Source: Dillenia suffruticosa
Taxonomy: Eukaryota > Streptophyta > Magnoliopsida > Dilleniales > Dilleniaceae
Assembly: GCA_033439265.1 (NCBI GenBank)
Contig: JAVTVX010000019.1
Span: 5,153,501-5,217,500 of the forward strand
Length of the DNA stretch: 64,000 nucleotides
Reading direction: 5' to 3'
Numbering within the stretch: position 1 is the stretch's first letter; each line of letters opens with the position of its first letter. Position numbers and translations under genes: made by a program. The notes under the pieces are model-generated. The model had not been told where the DNA came from, did no database searches, and saw only the letters and a program-made list of their open reading frames with translations. Positions 34,772 through 45,745 of this stretch are shown here, in pieces.

Positions 34772-35380
34772 CGTAGGAAGTTAGTTACAATATGAAGTTG
34801 TGAGAGAGAGTGATGGAGTAGAAATTCAAATTTGAGGTAAGTGGGTCTCAAAATAAATTTGAGTCTATGTGAGAATGATCCTCCATTGAAACCATTCACT
34901 TGCTCAAACATTTGTGGATACGTTTGGAGTATATGAGAGAGACTTACTATGATATTCATTGTCTTAGAAAAAGCATGCGATAGGGTTTCCAGAGACATTA
35001 TGATGGACGTTCATGAAGAAAGGATCTCATTATAATACATTGATCCCATAAAAAATATGTATCAGAAAACTGTTACAAATGTAAGAACTTACAAAAGTTT
35101 GAGTGATAACTTTCCAATTAATATTGGTATTCACCAAAGTTTGATATTAAATCCCCTTCTTTTTGTAATGATGATGGATGAAATAACGAAAAAAATTCAA
35201 GATGAAATGCTATGGTACATGCTCCTTACAGATGATATAGTGCTGGTCAATAAAATTAGGGAGAATATTAGTGTGAAATTCGAGTTATGGATCAACACAC
35301 GAAAATTTAAAGAATCTACATTGAGTCGGTCAAAAACAAAAGGAATGAGATCCACATATTTATCATTAAATTTTCAAATA
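34772..35380 (+). pseudogene. RTE fragment, long unit 13
   Basis: One of the better-kept fragments: a frame of 118 codons (35057-35413) reads MYQKTVTNVRTYKSLSDNFP, a LLFVMMMDEITKKIQDE block, then TDDIVLVNKIRENISVKFEL in place of FADD. It has no start or end of its own and is not a gene. Confidence 0.8.
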
Positions 35381-35445
35381 TTTTTCACATATTTATCCAA
35401 ATACATAGTTTGATAAAATGTTTTTTACTCTCTTTTTGAAATACA

Positions 35446-35517
35446 TGCCGTCTTTGGGAATCGAACCCATGACTACGTGGTTAAAAGCACGCACTCTACC
35501 GGCTGAGCTAAGGCAGT
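35446..35517 (-). pseudogene. tRNA-Lys(TTT) copy 13, decayed
   Basis: 72 bp with one base lost in the anticodon stem. T-arm and anticodon TTT are kept; the acceptor stem is mismatched. Confidence 0.75.
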
Positions 35518-35696
35518 TCATATAACATGGTTGTAATAAAACCTAATGAATTTTCAAGTTTAATTTGTTAATTATTATGTTTAACTACTTGATTCTTACT
35601 CCGTAGCAAGAGGTTTACCAACAAAATTAGTGAATTAGTAAGTGATTAATCATTAATTCTTTATTTATTAGTGACTGACAAAACTTAAATTCAAAC

Positions 35697-37910
35697 ATGA
35701 GAAGTTAGTTATACTATGAAGTTGTGGGTGAGAGTGATGAAGTAGAAATTCAAATTGGAGGTAAGTAGGTCTCAGAATCAATTTGAGTGTATGCAAAAAT
35801 GATCCTGTATTGAAGCCATTCTCTTGTTCAAACATTGGTGGATATGTTTGGAGTACAAGAGAGAGAATTACATATGGTATTCATTGTCTTAAAAAAAGCA
35901 TACGATAGGGTTTCCAGAAACATTATGGTGGACGTTCATGAAAAGAGGATTACATTAAAATACGCTGATATAATAAAAACTATATATGAGAAAACTGTTA
36001 CAAATGTAACTTACAGAAGTTTAAGTGATAACTTTCTAATTAATATTAGTATTCACTATTGTTTGGCATTAAATCCCCCTTTTTTTATAATAATGATGAA
36101 TGAAATAACGAAAAGAATTCAAGATGAAATGTCACACTGTATACTTTTTGCAGATGATATAGCATTAGTCGATAAAATTATGGAGAGTGTCATGCCCTAA
36201 ATCCACCCCCTCGTTGAGGCTTCATCGACAACGGACTGCCTGGTTCTCACTAGGGCTCAATCACTTGCATGGCAAGGAAGTCATACTAAAAAAATAGATC
36301 TTTCATTTATTTTAATCACTGTATGTTACAAAAATCTTCTATACATGATAAAATAGCAGAACTTCTATACTAGAGAGGTTAACCATTACAAAACTATCCC
36401 TATCCGCGCATCTAATCCTTCTTGATCTTTGTTCCTGTAGAATCTAAAATAATTTTTTGTCTAGCTCGATAGCCCAATAAGGTCCATGTGTACATGTGTA
36501 GAAAATTTCATTATAAAATTACATGATAACAGGCTTATTGTAAAATTTTTTTGAGAAAGTTTTATATGCAGCAACGACATGCATATTTGAATAATAACAG
36601 TAAGACAGTACAATACAAGAATAGTTCACTTTCGTTTTATCTCCCTATAAGAACAGTCTCCTACAGTAGAAAAATATTATGGTGCTACCGGTATGTATTT
36701 TAACGTTCGATAAAATCTTTACTTACTCGAACTATCTCCACACTTATCGGCTCATATAACAAATACAAACATATATATTGATGCAGCAATAGAAAAATCA
36801 TTGTAACACTAGTAAATTATGGTAATGGTATTAAATCATGAAATCATCAGTATATCATGATAATTATGGAAAATCATGCTAGTTTTGCATAATATAGATA
36901 TGAAACATAAAGAACTCTTATCTTAAAGAGTTGTCTTTAACTAAGAAACTTACTTTGCCTTCTCTTTTGCACTTGCAGCACTTTTCTCTTTTTCTCTTTC
37001 TTTTTTATTCTCTCTCTCTCTCACTCACTTTTTCTCTTTTCTCTCTTTCTTTCTTCCTCTTGGCCGAATTTGATGGTTTTGGAATGAAGGGGATGGGGTA
37101 CTTATAAGCATAGTTGGGTAATGGATTTTTGCCAAGTGTTATGACATTTATTCATCATCTAAAGCTCTTGGTCTTGATGTAAGCCATGTGTTTTTCCATG
37201 TGTCCAACATAGAAGATACCTATTCTTGATGTAAGACATTTATCTTCCAAGTGGTTTAGCTAATTATAAGACATGTGTATGGTCGGTGGTGGACGGTGGC
37301 AACACATTCACTACATATTGAATCTAGTTAATTGGACCGGTTACTTATTTCCATTTTCCGTGTAATGTTATTTATGTAAGTGTTCATTTTCTTAAGAATT
37401 ACACATAAATAAAGAAATAGCTCATATTTGGATTTAATAAAAATATTTTCAAGAGCTAATTTCTTATGGATAAAAAGTCAACTCTTCCTTTCAAGAACAA
37501 AACTCGAAACGAATAATTTTGTTGAATTATATTTGAAGGATTAATGACTTAAAAAAATTCTTAAAAAAATAGTTTTTTAACTATTTGATATATAAGGAAC
37601 ATTTATCGGGACTTTTGCTCCTTATTTTCTAAATATTTTAAATATCTCATTTTTTGGGTTCTTAGTTTCCAATGACTCAATCAAATCTAGATTTTCAACA
37701 TTCTAAGTATTCGATTTTATACCCAATTCTCATGTTTCATAGAACTTCCTCATTTCATTATTAAAAACAAGTTATTTATTGCAACTAAATTGGGGTATGT
37801 GACGGAGAGTATTAGTGTGAAATTAGAGTTATGGAGAGACACATGAAAATTCAAAGAATCTACATTGAGTTGGTCAAAAACAAGAAGATATGAGATCCAT
37901 ATTAAATTTT
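35697..37910 (+). pseudogene. RTE fragment, long unit 14, split by solo LTR G
   Basis: Best kept of the array: a frame of 121 codons (35835-36200) has LHMVFIVLKKAYDRVSRNIM, an IHYCLALNP block and MSHCILFADDIALVDKI. Solo LTR G cuts it at 36187 and it resumes at 37805 (SISVKLELWRD-like) to 37910. Confidence 0.82.
36188..37804. mobile_element. Solo LTR G
   Basis: 1617 bp, TGTCATGCCC...GGGTATGTGACG, with a perfect 5-bp duplication GAGAG (36183-36187 and 37805-37809) inside an RTE fragment. No internal coding part. The CTTTCTCT-rich stretch near 36960-37060 and the first 300 bp match solo LTR H, so both come from one family, probably read on the - strand (TGTCACATACCC start). Confidence 0.85.
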
Positions 37911-37981
37911 CAAATATTTTTCACATATTTATCCAAATACATAGTTTGGTAAAAATTTTTTTACTCTCTTTTTGAAATACA

Positions 37982-38054
37982 TGTCGTATATGGGAATCGA
38001 ACCCATGACCACGTGGTTAAAAGCCATATGCTCTACCGACTGAGCTAAGACAGC
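37982..38054 (-). pseudogene. tRNA-Lys(TTT) copy 14, decayed
   Basis: Full length, anticodon TTT, A and B boxes recognisable. About 10 differences, 9 of them C-to-T or G-to-A. Confidence 0.78.
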
Positions 38055-38233
38055 TCATTTAATATGCTTGTAATAAAATCTAATGAATTTTGAAGTTTAA
38101 TTTTTTAATTGATATGTTTAACTGCTTGAATCTTACTCAGCGGCAAGAGTTTTACCGAAAAAAATAATGAGTCCTTGAGTGACTAGCCATTAGTTCTTTA
38201 TTTATTTATGATTTGCATAACTCAAATTCAAAC

Positions 38234-38752
38234 ATGACAAATTAGTTATACTATGAAATTGTGGAAGAGAGTGACAGAATATAAATTGAGATTGGAGATA
38301 AATATTCTTAGAATCAATTTGATTTAATGCGAGGATGATCCACTACCAAAACCATTCATTTGCTCAAATATTTGATGGAGATGTTTGAAATGCAGAAGAG
38401 AGATTTACAAATGATATTCATTAACTTAGAAAAAGCATACGATGGGGTTTTTAGAGACATACCGGGGTAGATGTTGATGAAAAGGGATCTCCTTAAAACA
38501 CATTTATATCATCAAAAATATGTATGAAAAATCTGTGACCAATATAAGAACTCGTGGGAATTTAAGTGATAATATTCCAATTAACATTGCCTACAACAAG
38601 ATTCGGTGTTAAATCTCCTCATTTTTATAAAATTTGGAAAAGTATTAGTGTCAAATTGGAGTTATGATGAAACACATGAAAATTCAAAGGATTTACATTA
38701 AGTTGTTCAAAAACTAAAGATATAAGATCCGGATATTTATTATTAAATTTTC
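38234..38752 (+). pseudogene. RTE fragment, unit 15
   Basis: Unit shortened to about 850 bp: the part with FADD is missing between the NPPHFYK-like block and the SVSNWSYD-like block. Start and end as in the others. Confidence 0.72.
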
Positions 38753-38821
38753 AAACTTTTTCACAGATTTTTCCAATTATATAGTTTGATAAAATGTTTT
38801 TTACTCTTTTTTTGAAATACA

Positions 38822-38894
38822 CGTCATCCATTGGAATCAAACCCATGATCACATGATTAAAAGCCATGCGCTGTATCCACTAAACTAAGACAGC
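38822..38894 (-). pseudogene. tRNA-Lys(TTT) copy 15, strongly decayed
   Basis: Full length with about 15 differences. Anticodon TTT still readable. Confidence 0.7.
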
Positions 38895-39072
38895 TTATTT
38901 AATATGCTAGTAATAAAACCTAATAAATTTTGAAGTTTAATTTTTTAATTAGTATATTTAACTGCTTGATTCTTACGCGGAGGCAAGAGGTTTACCGACA
39001 AAAATAATAAGTCCTTGAGTGATTTACCATTAGTTCTTTATTTATTAGTGATCAGCAAAACTCAAATTCAAA

Positions 39073-39607
39073 CATAAGAAGTTAGTTATATATGAACTTG
39101 TGAAAGAGAGTGATGGAGTATAAATTAAGATTGGAGATAAATGTGTTTTAGAATCAATTTGAGTCTATGCAAGGATAATTCACTACTGAAACCATTCAAT
39201 TGCTCAGACATTTGATGGAAATGTTAGAAGTATAGAAAAGAGACTTATATATGGTATTCTTAGACTTAGAAAAAGCAAACGATAAGGTTCTAAGAGATAT
39301 ACTATGGTGGATGTTAATGAAAAGGGGATCTCCTTAAAATATATTGATCTCAACAAAAAATATATATGAGAAAACTATTACCAATGTAAGAACTTATGAG
39401 AGTTTAAGTGATGACTTTCCAATGAATTATGGTTTTCATTAAAATTTAGTATTAAATCCCCTCCTTTTTGTAATAGCAATGGATGAAATAATGAAAATAA
39501 TACAAAATGAAATGTCATGGAGCATGCTCTTTGCAAATGGTATAGTGCTAGTCGATAAAATTAGGGTAGGTATTAGTGTTAAATTGAAGCTATGGAGAAA
39601 CATACTA
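39073..39607 (+). pseudogene. RTE fragment, unit 16 (5' part)
   Basis: Long-type fragment with LRLRKSKR-like, MDEIMKIIQNEMSWSMLFAN and LVDKIRVGISVKLKLWRN blocks. It stops at a probable solo LTR starting at 39608. Confidence 0.75.
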
Positions 39608-41152
39608 TGTAAACCCCTACCAAGGTGCTACTGACATGAAGGCATCGGTGGGCTACTAAACTGATCAACACCATCACCAGCCTAACTATACACCATAAAA
39701 TATAAACAAAATAATATAACGAACAATGGAATGAAAAGAACACTTAATAAAACAAAAGTTTTACTAAATTAAATGAATAGACTAAGTTGAGTTTTTTCAA
39801 ATTTCAAATCAATGTAACTAAATTAATAAAATAAGTGTCAAATTAAATAAATTGATCTAAATTATAATTTTTTTCAAAATAAACAAAATGCGAGAAAAGA
39901 CATCTTAAAGACTAAATACTCACATGCAAATATTCTAGTCTCCATGGAGATCCAAACTCCATCCAACTTGATCTCAACATCGACTTGATAAGTAATCGAA
40001 AGAGTGTGTAAACTGTGAACCAATGCTTACATGGGAAATGCAAGAAAATAACGTTAGATAAAAAGGTCTCAGTAAGCATTATCAGGCTCACAGCAGGACT
40101 TATTTTCAAATGCACCAAGTTTCATATAAAATTTGTAATAAAAAATCCATGCATGATAGTTTATATAAAAAGTATAATCTATGAGGTTCAATAAAAATAA
40201 ATACTTCAAAATTTATGCCAGTTCACTTTCAAAGAACAAAACACATCACATTACATAACAGGCTCAGGGTCGATTCAAGGCATACTAAAGGCCATTGGCC
40301 AGCAATGATCTTAAAAAAGTAAAGCTTTCCTCCTACCTCTAGATGTAAAGGTGTTACATACCATACGCGTGCAGGCGGACCCACGTCTAGGTCTTTCATA
40401 ATATCTAAATCTAAACTATAAAACCATCCGTATAACCAAAAGATCCCTAACGCATACTCCCAAATAATACAATACTCCCAAACAAGATCAGGGTATATAC
40501 AACATGTTACCCATGCACTTAACATATATCAAAATAAATAGATTTCAAGATTTCATGTAATCATAAAAAGATCGGGTACTATCATGTACATAACTAGCAA
40601 TTTTCATTATAGTTTCCAAAACATGTGTACAAATAAATGAATCAAGCACCAAATCACGTCAAAACATGAACAAAAAATAAAACAACAATTTTAATTAGTC
40701 ATTTTCAAGTATCCCAGATTTTGAAAACATTTTTCACAAAAATAATTTATAAAAGTTGTGATCAAGGTAAAACTCACAGATGATCGAAAACGTTTGTGTG
40801 TGGTTAAGCCTTACCTAGTCTTCCACACGATCAGACTTAGAAATCCCTAACAAAAACCTAGAAAATATAAGGTTTTTGTCTAAAGAAACACATCTTGCCA
40901 CGTGGCTACCTATGCCACATTTCAACATCTGATTAGTCCAAGTGTATGGTCTCAGCCACATGTACTACACGTGGCTATTCAACATAATGCCACATGGCAC
41001 ACTCTGCCACATGTTACCTTCTCAATAGCTAGTTTAACTCGAATCACCGGCCACGTAATCAACTATTACCATGTGTCTCTTGTTGCTTACTCTACGGGTC
41101 TCGAGTCTAGGCTAAAAAGCCAACTGGTTTATGCGTTACCAAGACTGTAACA
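39608..41152. mobile_element. Probable solo LTR J
   Basis: TGTAAACCCC...GACTGTAACA, 1545 bp, starting within RTE unit 16. The start is a sharp break in homology. The flanks TACTA and TAGGA agree in only 3 of 5 bases, so the right end is uncertain and may lie up to 60 bp further on. No coding content recognised. Confidence 0.5.
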
Positions 41153-41214
41153 TAGGATTGGAGGAGTTGGTATATATACAGACTCTGGTGAAAACTACTA
41201 TCTAATGTAAAATC

Positions 41215-41340
41215 CCAAACGGTTCAAACATTAATTTTATATTTTTTTTATTTTTCTCTCCTATTTTGATATCTCAAATGGGCCACCCAAAATTTGTGAT
41301 TAAGATTCAAATCGGGATTAACACTGGAATAAATATAAAG
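41215..41340 (+). mobile_element. RTE 3' end remnant
   Basis: AAATGGGCCACCCAAAATTTGTGATTAAG-type 3' end after a T-rich stretch, corresponding to the last 100 bp of the RTE copies at 34610 and 45480. It lies directly before a flank shared with 45540-45745. Confidence 0.65.
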
Positions 41341-41344
41341 GGGG

Positions 41345-41528
41345 AAAAATCAACTTTCACATGAGAATTACAAAATTAGATAAGTTTATCCCTTTGTAAA
41401 ATCCCAAACTTTACTTTCTTTGGGGGGAAGTGGGAAAAGAGAGAAATGGAGCAATTCAAAGGGTTGGCATAGCTGTTGAAGTTTGTAGTTCAGATACAAT
41501 ATGATCTACGTCTAAAGTTTGAAATGTA
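41345..41528. repeat. Shared flank downstream of RTE 3' end, copy 1
   Basis: TTTCACATGAGAATTACAAA, ATCCCTTTGTAAAATCC and TACTTTCTTTGGGGGGA recur in the same order at 45570-45745, each time just after an RTE 3' end. Here the flank leads into a tRNA-Lys copy; the other copy does not. This is the likely ancestral junction of the array. Confidence 0.7.
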
Positions 41529-41601
41529 CATCACATGTGGGAATTGGACCCATCACAAAGTGATTAAAAGCCACACATTGAACCCGCTCAACTAAGATGG
41601 C
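41529..41601 (-). pseudogene. tRNA-Lys(TTT) copy 16, strongly decayed
   Basis: 73 bp, with GTGGGAATTGGACCC and GATTAAAAGCC recognisable. Many substitutions. Its surroundings differ from the standard unit: it follows the RTE 3' flank, and its far side (to about 41720) still matches the array spacer (GCAGCAAGAGGT). Confidence 0.7.
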
Positions 41602-42007
41602 TCTTTAATCCATTTGTAATCTGTCTATTGGCATTTCAGTTTATATCATTATATGAAATTTAATTTTTTTTAATTATCATTTTTATGTTTGATTGTTGCA
41701 ATGCAGCAAGAGGTCTTTGATTGATACATTTACTAACATTTCTATTTTTTCTTTTTTTAATGGAAAAAATTCAATTTTGGTACATCTTCAGTTATATTTT
41801 ATAAATTTTCCATGGCTCCAGATTCAAAACATAAACCCAAGGACTAGTATACAACATGAGTTCTTTTAATAAAAATAAAATATATTATGTATAAATGCCA
41901 TTTATAGTTAAATTTTCAAACTTTTCCACATATTTATTCAAATATATAATTTGGTGAAATGCTTTTACTCTCTTTTGAAATGCTTTTTACTCTCCTTTTG
42001 AAATATA

Positions 42008-42080
42008 TGTCGTCTGTGGGAATCGAACCCACGACCACGTGCCTTAAAGCCATGCACTTTATCGGCTGAGCTAAGACGGC
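42008..42080 (-). pseudogene. tRNA-Lys copy 17, altered anticodon
   Basis: Full length with intact T-arm, A box and most of the acceptor stem, about 9 differences. Changes in the anticodon arm give loop CTTTAAG, nominal anticodon TTA, and break the anticodon stem. Read as decay. It is preceded by a partial unit border from about 41905. Confidence 0.75.
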
Positions 42081-42440
42081 TCATATAGCATGCTTTTAAT
42101 AAAACCTAATGAAGTTTGAAGTTTGATTTCTTAATTGGTATGTTTAACTGCTTGATTCTTACAAAAAAACTTGAGCTTTACCGACAAAAATAATAAGTTC
42201 TTGAGTAATTAACCATTAGTTTTTTATTTATTAGTGATCGGTAAAACTCAAATTCAAACATGAGAAGTTAGTTATATTGTGAAATTATGGGAGAGAGTGA
42301 TGCAATATAGATTGAGATTCGAGATAAATATGTCGCATAATCAATTTGAGTCCATTGGAGGACGATCGACTACTGAAACTATTCACTTACTTAAACAATT
42401 GATACAAACGTTTGAAGGATAGAAGAGAGACTTACATATG

Positions 42441-44542
42441 TAAAATATAACCTAGAGAGGGTGAATATGTTGTATGGCATTTTGTAAAAGTTTTGAAGAT
42501 TTTACAAATTATGGGAAAACTAGGAAAGATTGTTGGAGTTTAACTATGAAAATACAATACTAAAGACATAGATTTTTATAATGGTTTCATCAAATCCGAT
42601 ATACATCTACTCCCATACTCCACCTAGATTTCCACTATTTGCAACTCAAATAGTACAATGAACTTGCTTCTAGATAAGTCAAACCTTTACAGTATTTCCT
42701 TACAAAACACTACCCAATCTCTCAGAGATTGTTTCTCTCTCTCTAAACCCTAGACCCAAAGAACACACTCTGGTCTTTATTCTTTTTGTAGAAGAGAAAA
42801 GTAAATATTACAATGAATAAAGCAAAGACTTCAGATGTAATGAATTTAAAGTTTATAAGAAGAATTTATAGATAAATTGAAAACAAAGTGTGATTCATTA
42901 AAGTTTAAAGAGTTCGAATGTTCAACTTGTTCCATGCTTATTTCTTCTTACTCTCCCTTCTCTTCTATATGTATTTATTTAAAGGTTGTTAAGAGCTACT
43001 ATGGCATATTTGAATTTGAACACTCATCTATCTCATTAAATGTTTTTTCGACAATTGCTTTATTACTACCAATAAGGTGTTGCATTCATTTCACTTTTAC
43101 TGCCTTCTGTTCTATCTGCCAATAAAATACTTTGCTTTTGCTGCATAATAACATTAGAGCTTACAAATATTTCATTAACCATAATAGGTTGTGTTAAGTC
43201 AAGTGATTAACTTTTCTAATCGAGACCCAAAAACAAGTGTCAGAATATTTAAGAACTTAAGTCTTATGGGTTTAGAGTGTATTTGCTACAAGTTGACATG
43301 GTTTTATTCAAGGGTCGACTCATTTTGAAAATTTAGTTCATTATGGTCAGAAGATGTAGGTGTAGGTCGACTCATTAAACAATCAAGTTGACTCATTTAA
43401 AAGTATAGGTGGACTTATTGTCATGTAGGGTTGACCTAAGTGTTTTGTAAGTGAGTTTAGGTCGACCTAGGTCTATCTTTGGGTTGACCTATGTACTTTG
43501 TAAACTAGCCTACATAGGTTCAGGTCAACCTAGATAAATGCTTGGGTCAACCTGTGCACTGATTTTTTATGAATTCTTATGTTCTTGGGTTGACATGTTA
43601 GTTTTTAGGTCGGCTTATGAGATTAGGTCGACCAATTTACCTTTTTGTGTCGACCAATGGGAAAGGGTCATTCAACTTGTCATGAGCAGGTCAACATTTT
43701 AAAACAAATTGATAAACATGGGATGGTTCTCGGTAGACATGGCTCTCAGTAGACACAGGTTCTCGGTAGACATGGCTCTCAGTAAACACAGGCTCTCGAT
43801 AGATACGGACTCTCGATCGACATAAGCTAACATATTTTTGGGCAAGTTGACATGAAGTGATTCAAAATATGTTTTAGGTTGACATGCTGGTTTAATAAGT
43901 TGACATGTTCATTCAATGTTTCAAAACATGCTTTTTGTAAGTTATTTCCTTAATAATGATCATTTAAGTAAATATCTTGTTTCTACATTTACTTAAAATA
44001 TTATACACAAATAAGAAAATACCCCTTATTTGGATTCAATAAAAATTATTTTAAAGTCTAATTCCCTAAGGGTAAAAAGTCAACTTTCCCTTCAAAAAAT
44101 AAAATTCCATTTTTGATTTTTTTTTATTCAATTTGGATGACTTTTGTTTATAGGGTTAACAACTTAAAAAAAAATTCCAAAAAAATATATTTTAATTTAA
44201 TTGATTTATAAGGAACAAATACCGCCATTTTTAATTCTCATTTTTTTTGATATTTTAAATGTCCATATTTTCGAGTACTTAGTTTGCGGCAATTGGTCAA
44301 CCTTGGGTTTTCAATATTTGAAGTATCTCATTTCCTATCCATTTTACTTGATTGAGTAGCACCGTTGTCCCACTATTAGTAATAAATTATTTCTCCTTAC
44401 TATGAAATTGTTTACCTGTTTTTCAATTTTCTAAATCAGTAAACTTTGCGTCAACTAACTTATGGGATCTTAGACTATCCAAACTCCAAAATCAATTCAA
44501 TCATTGTTTTGTTTATTATCAAAACCTATAAATATGTCAACA
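42441..44542. mobile_element. Solo LTR I
   Basis: 2102 bp, TAAAATATAACC...AATATGTCAACA, with a perfect 5-bp duplication ATATG (42436-42440 and 44543-44547) in RTE unit 18. It contains a stretch rich in TCGACCTA / GGTTGACCT words (43300-43690), a 24-bp repeat (43728-43815), and a part (about 43950-44400) similar to solo LTR G (about 37380-37790). Confidence 0.8.
43728..43815. repeat. 24-bp direct repeat in solo LTR I
   Basis: About four imperfect copies of CTCGGTAGACATGGCTCT / CAGTAGACACAGG. Confidence 0.8.
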
Positions 44543-45461
44543 ATATGGTATTTATTAATCTAAAAAAAATATATGATAGGGTTCTAAAAGACATAATGTA
44601 ATAAACATTGATGAAAAAGGGGATTTCCTTAAAATACAATGATCTCATCAAAAATATATATGAGAGAGTTGCTACCAATATAAGAATCTACATGGGGTTT
44701 AAGTGATAACTTTCTAATTGACATTGGGTTTCACTAGGATTTGACATTGAGTCTCATCTTTTTTTGTAACAGTGATAGATGAAATACCGAAAAGAATCCA
44801 AAATTAAGTGAAATAGTGTATGTTTTTTTGTAGATGTTATAGTGCAGGTCGATAAAATTAGAGAGTGTATTAGTGTTAAATTAGAATTATGGAGAGACAT
44901 ACCAAAATTTAGAAGATTTGCATTAAGTTGATCAAAAATTGAATATATGAAATGTTTATTTGGTGGTAGTCATCAGAATAATGAAAATACAATTAAATTA
45001 AAAAGACAAGACGCATCAAAAGTAAACGTTTTAGATATTTTAAATCCATCATTCGAAATGATAACAGCAAATATGGGAATATGAATTATAGGATCCAAGC
45101 GAGTTGGATGAAATGGAAAAATGTATTCAAAGTTTTTTACGGTAGTATGATACCATTACAGTTGTAGGAAAAGATTTATAGAATGGCATAAGATCTATAT
45201 CATTATATGGCGCTGGGTGTTGGGTAATTAAATAACAACACGAGCATAAAATGATTGCAATTAAAATGAAAATATTCAGATGAATGTGTGATATAATTAA
45301 AAAAGATAGTATTAAAAATGAAGAAGTACAACTAAATTGAGAGTAAATTCAATTGTAAATAAGATAAGAAAATATCACCAAAAGTGATTTAGACATATGC
45401 AATGAATAACCAAAAATGAAATATTTAAAAGGAGCGAGACATTAAATGTAGTATGATTATG

Positions 45462-45485
45462 ATTATTATTATTATTATTATTATT
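45462..45485. repeat. TTA microsatellite at RTE 3' tail
   Basis: About seven TTA/ATT units forming the tail of RTE unit 18. Confidence 0.85.
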
Positions 45486-45539
45486 TCTCTCTTCTATATT
45501 GATCTCTTAAATGATCGATCCAAAAATTTGGATTAACAT

Positions 45540-45745
45540 TGGAATAGCAAAAACAAAAAGAAAATAACAAGACCAAACAAAACTTTCACATGAGAATTAC
45601 AAAATTAGATAATTTTATCCCTTTGTAAAATCCTACACTTTACTTTCTTTGGGGGGAGTGGGACAAGAGAGAGAGAGGATTCAAATTGCAAGAACAATTG
45701 TTAAAATTTGTAGTTTAGATACAATATGATCTGGGTCTAAAATTT
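45540..45745. repeat. Shared flank downstream of RTE 3' end, copy 2
   Basis: Matches 41345-41528 in order and wording up to ACAATATGATCT, where homology ends without a tRNA copy. Marks the right border of the array. Confidence 0.7.

Larger units (their letters stand above)
42259..45495 (+). pseudogene. RTE copy, unit 18, with its own 3' end; split by solo LTR I
   Basis: The last unit starts like the others (YIVKLWERV-like), is cut at 42440 by solo LTR I and resumes at 44543 (ATATGGTATTTATTAATC). Unlike the others it does not stop after SKT...: it continues into the C-terminal domain (IIGSKRVG, YHYSCRK-like) and ends at about 45485 with a TTATTATTATTATTATTATT tail and the RTE 3' words. It therefore keeps the ancestral 3' half. 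Many stops. Confidence 0.8.
1..45745. repeat. Tandem array of chimeric RTE-LINE / tRNA-Lys(UUU) units
   Basis: Head-to-tail array of about 18 units. In each, an RTE reverse-transcriptase fragment on the + strand is followed by a tRNA-Lys(TTT) copy on the - strand and a spacer with the words GCAAGAGGTTTACCGACAAA and TTAACCATTAGTTCTTTATT. The second word recurs near 17, 938, 10729, 11625, 12299, 27420, 28336, 29244, 30133, 31003, 31917, 32820, 34721, 35650, 38170, 39022 and 42209. After subtracting inserted elements, spacing is about 850-930 bp (long units) or about 673 bp (short units). The array starts left of the window and is interrupted by elements A, C+B, a younger RTE copy, and solo LTRs G, J and I. 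The periodicity is seen directly; origin by tandem duplication of an RTE-plus-tRNA locus is inference. Confidence 0.88.

Noticed and set aside
39608-41152. Certain call of a solo LTR with target duplication
   Set aside because: Ends look right (TG...CA) but flanks agree in only 3 of 5 bases, so it is listed only as probable.
1-45745. Array as a tRNA-derived SINE family
   Set aside because: Units are head to tail with constant flanks, have no tail or target duplication per unit, and the tRNA parts are full 73-nt genes next to internal LINE sequence rather than a SINE head with a LINE tail.
1-45745. Array as a centromeric satellite
   Set aside because: Unit count is low, divergence high and spacing irregular. 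No other centromere hallmark can be judged from this window.
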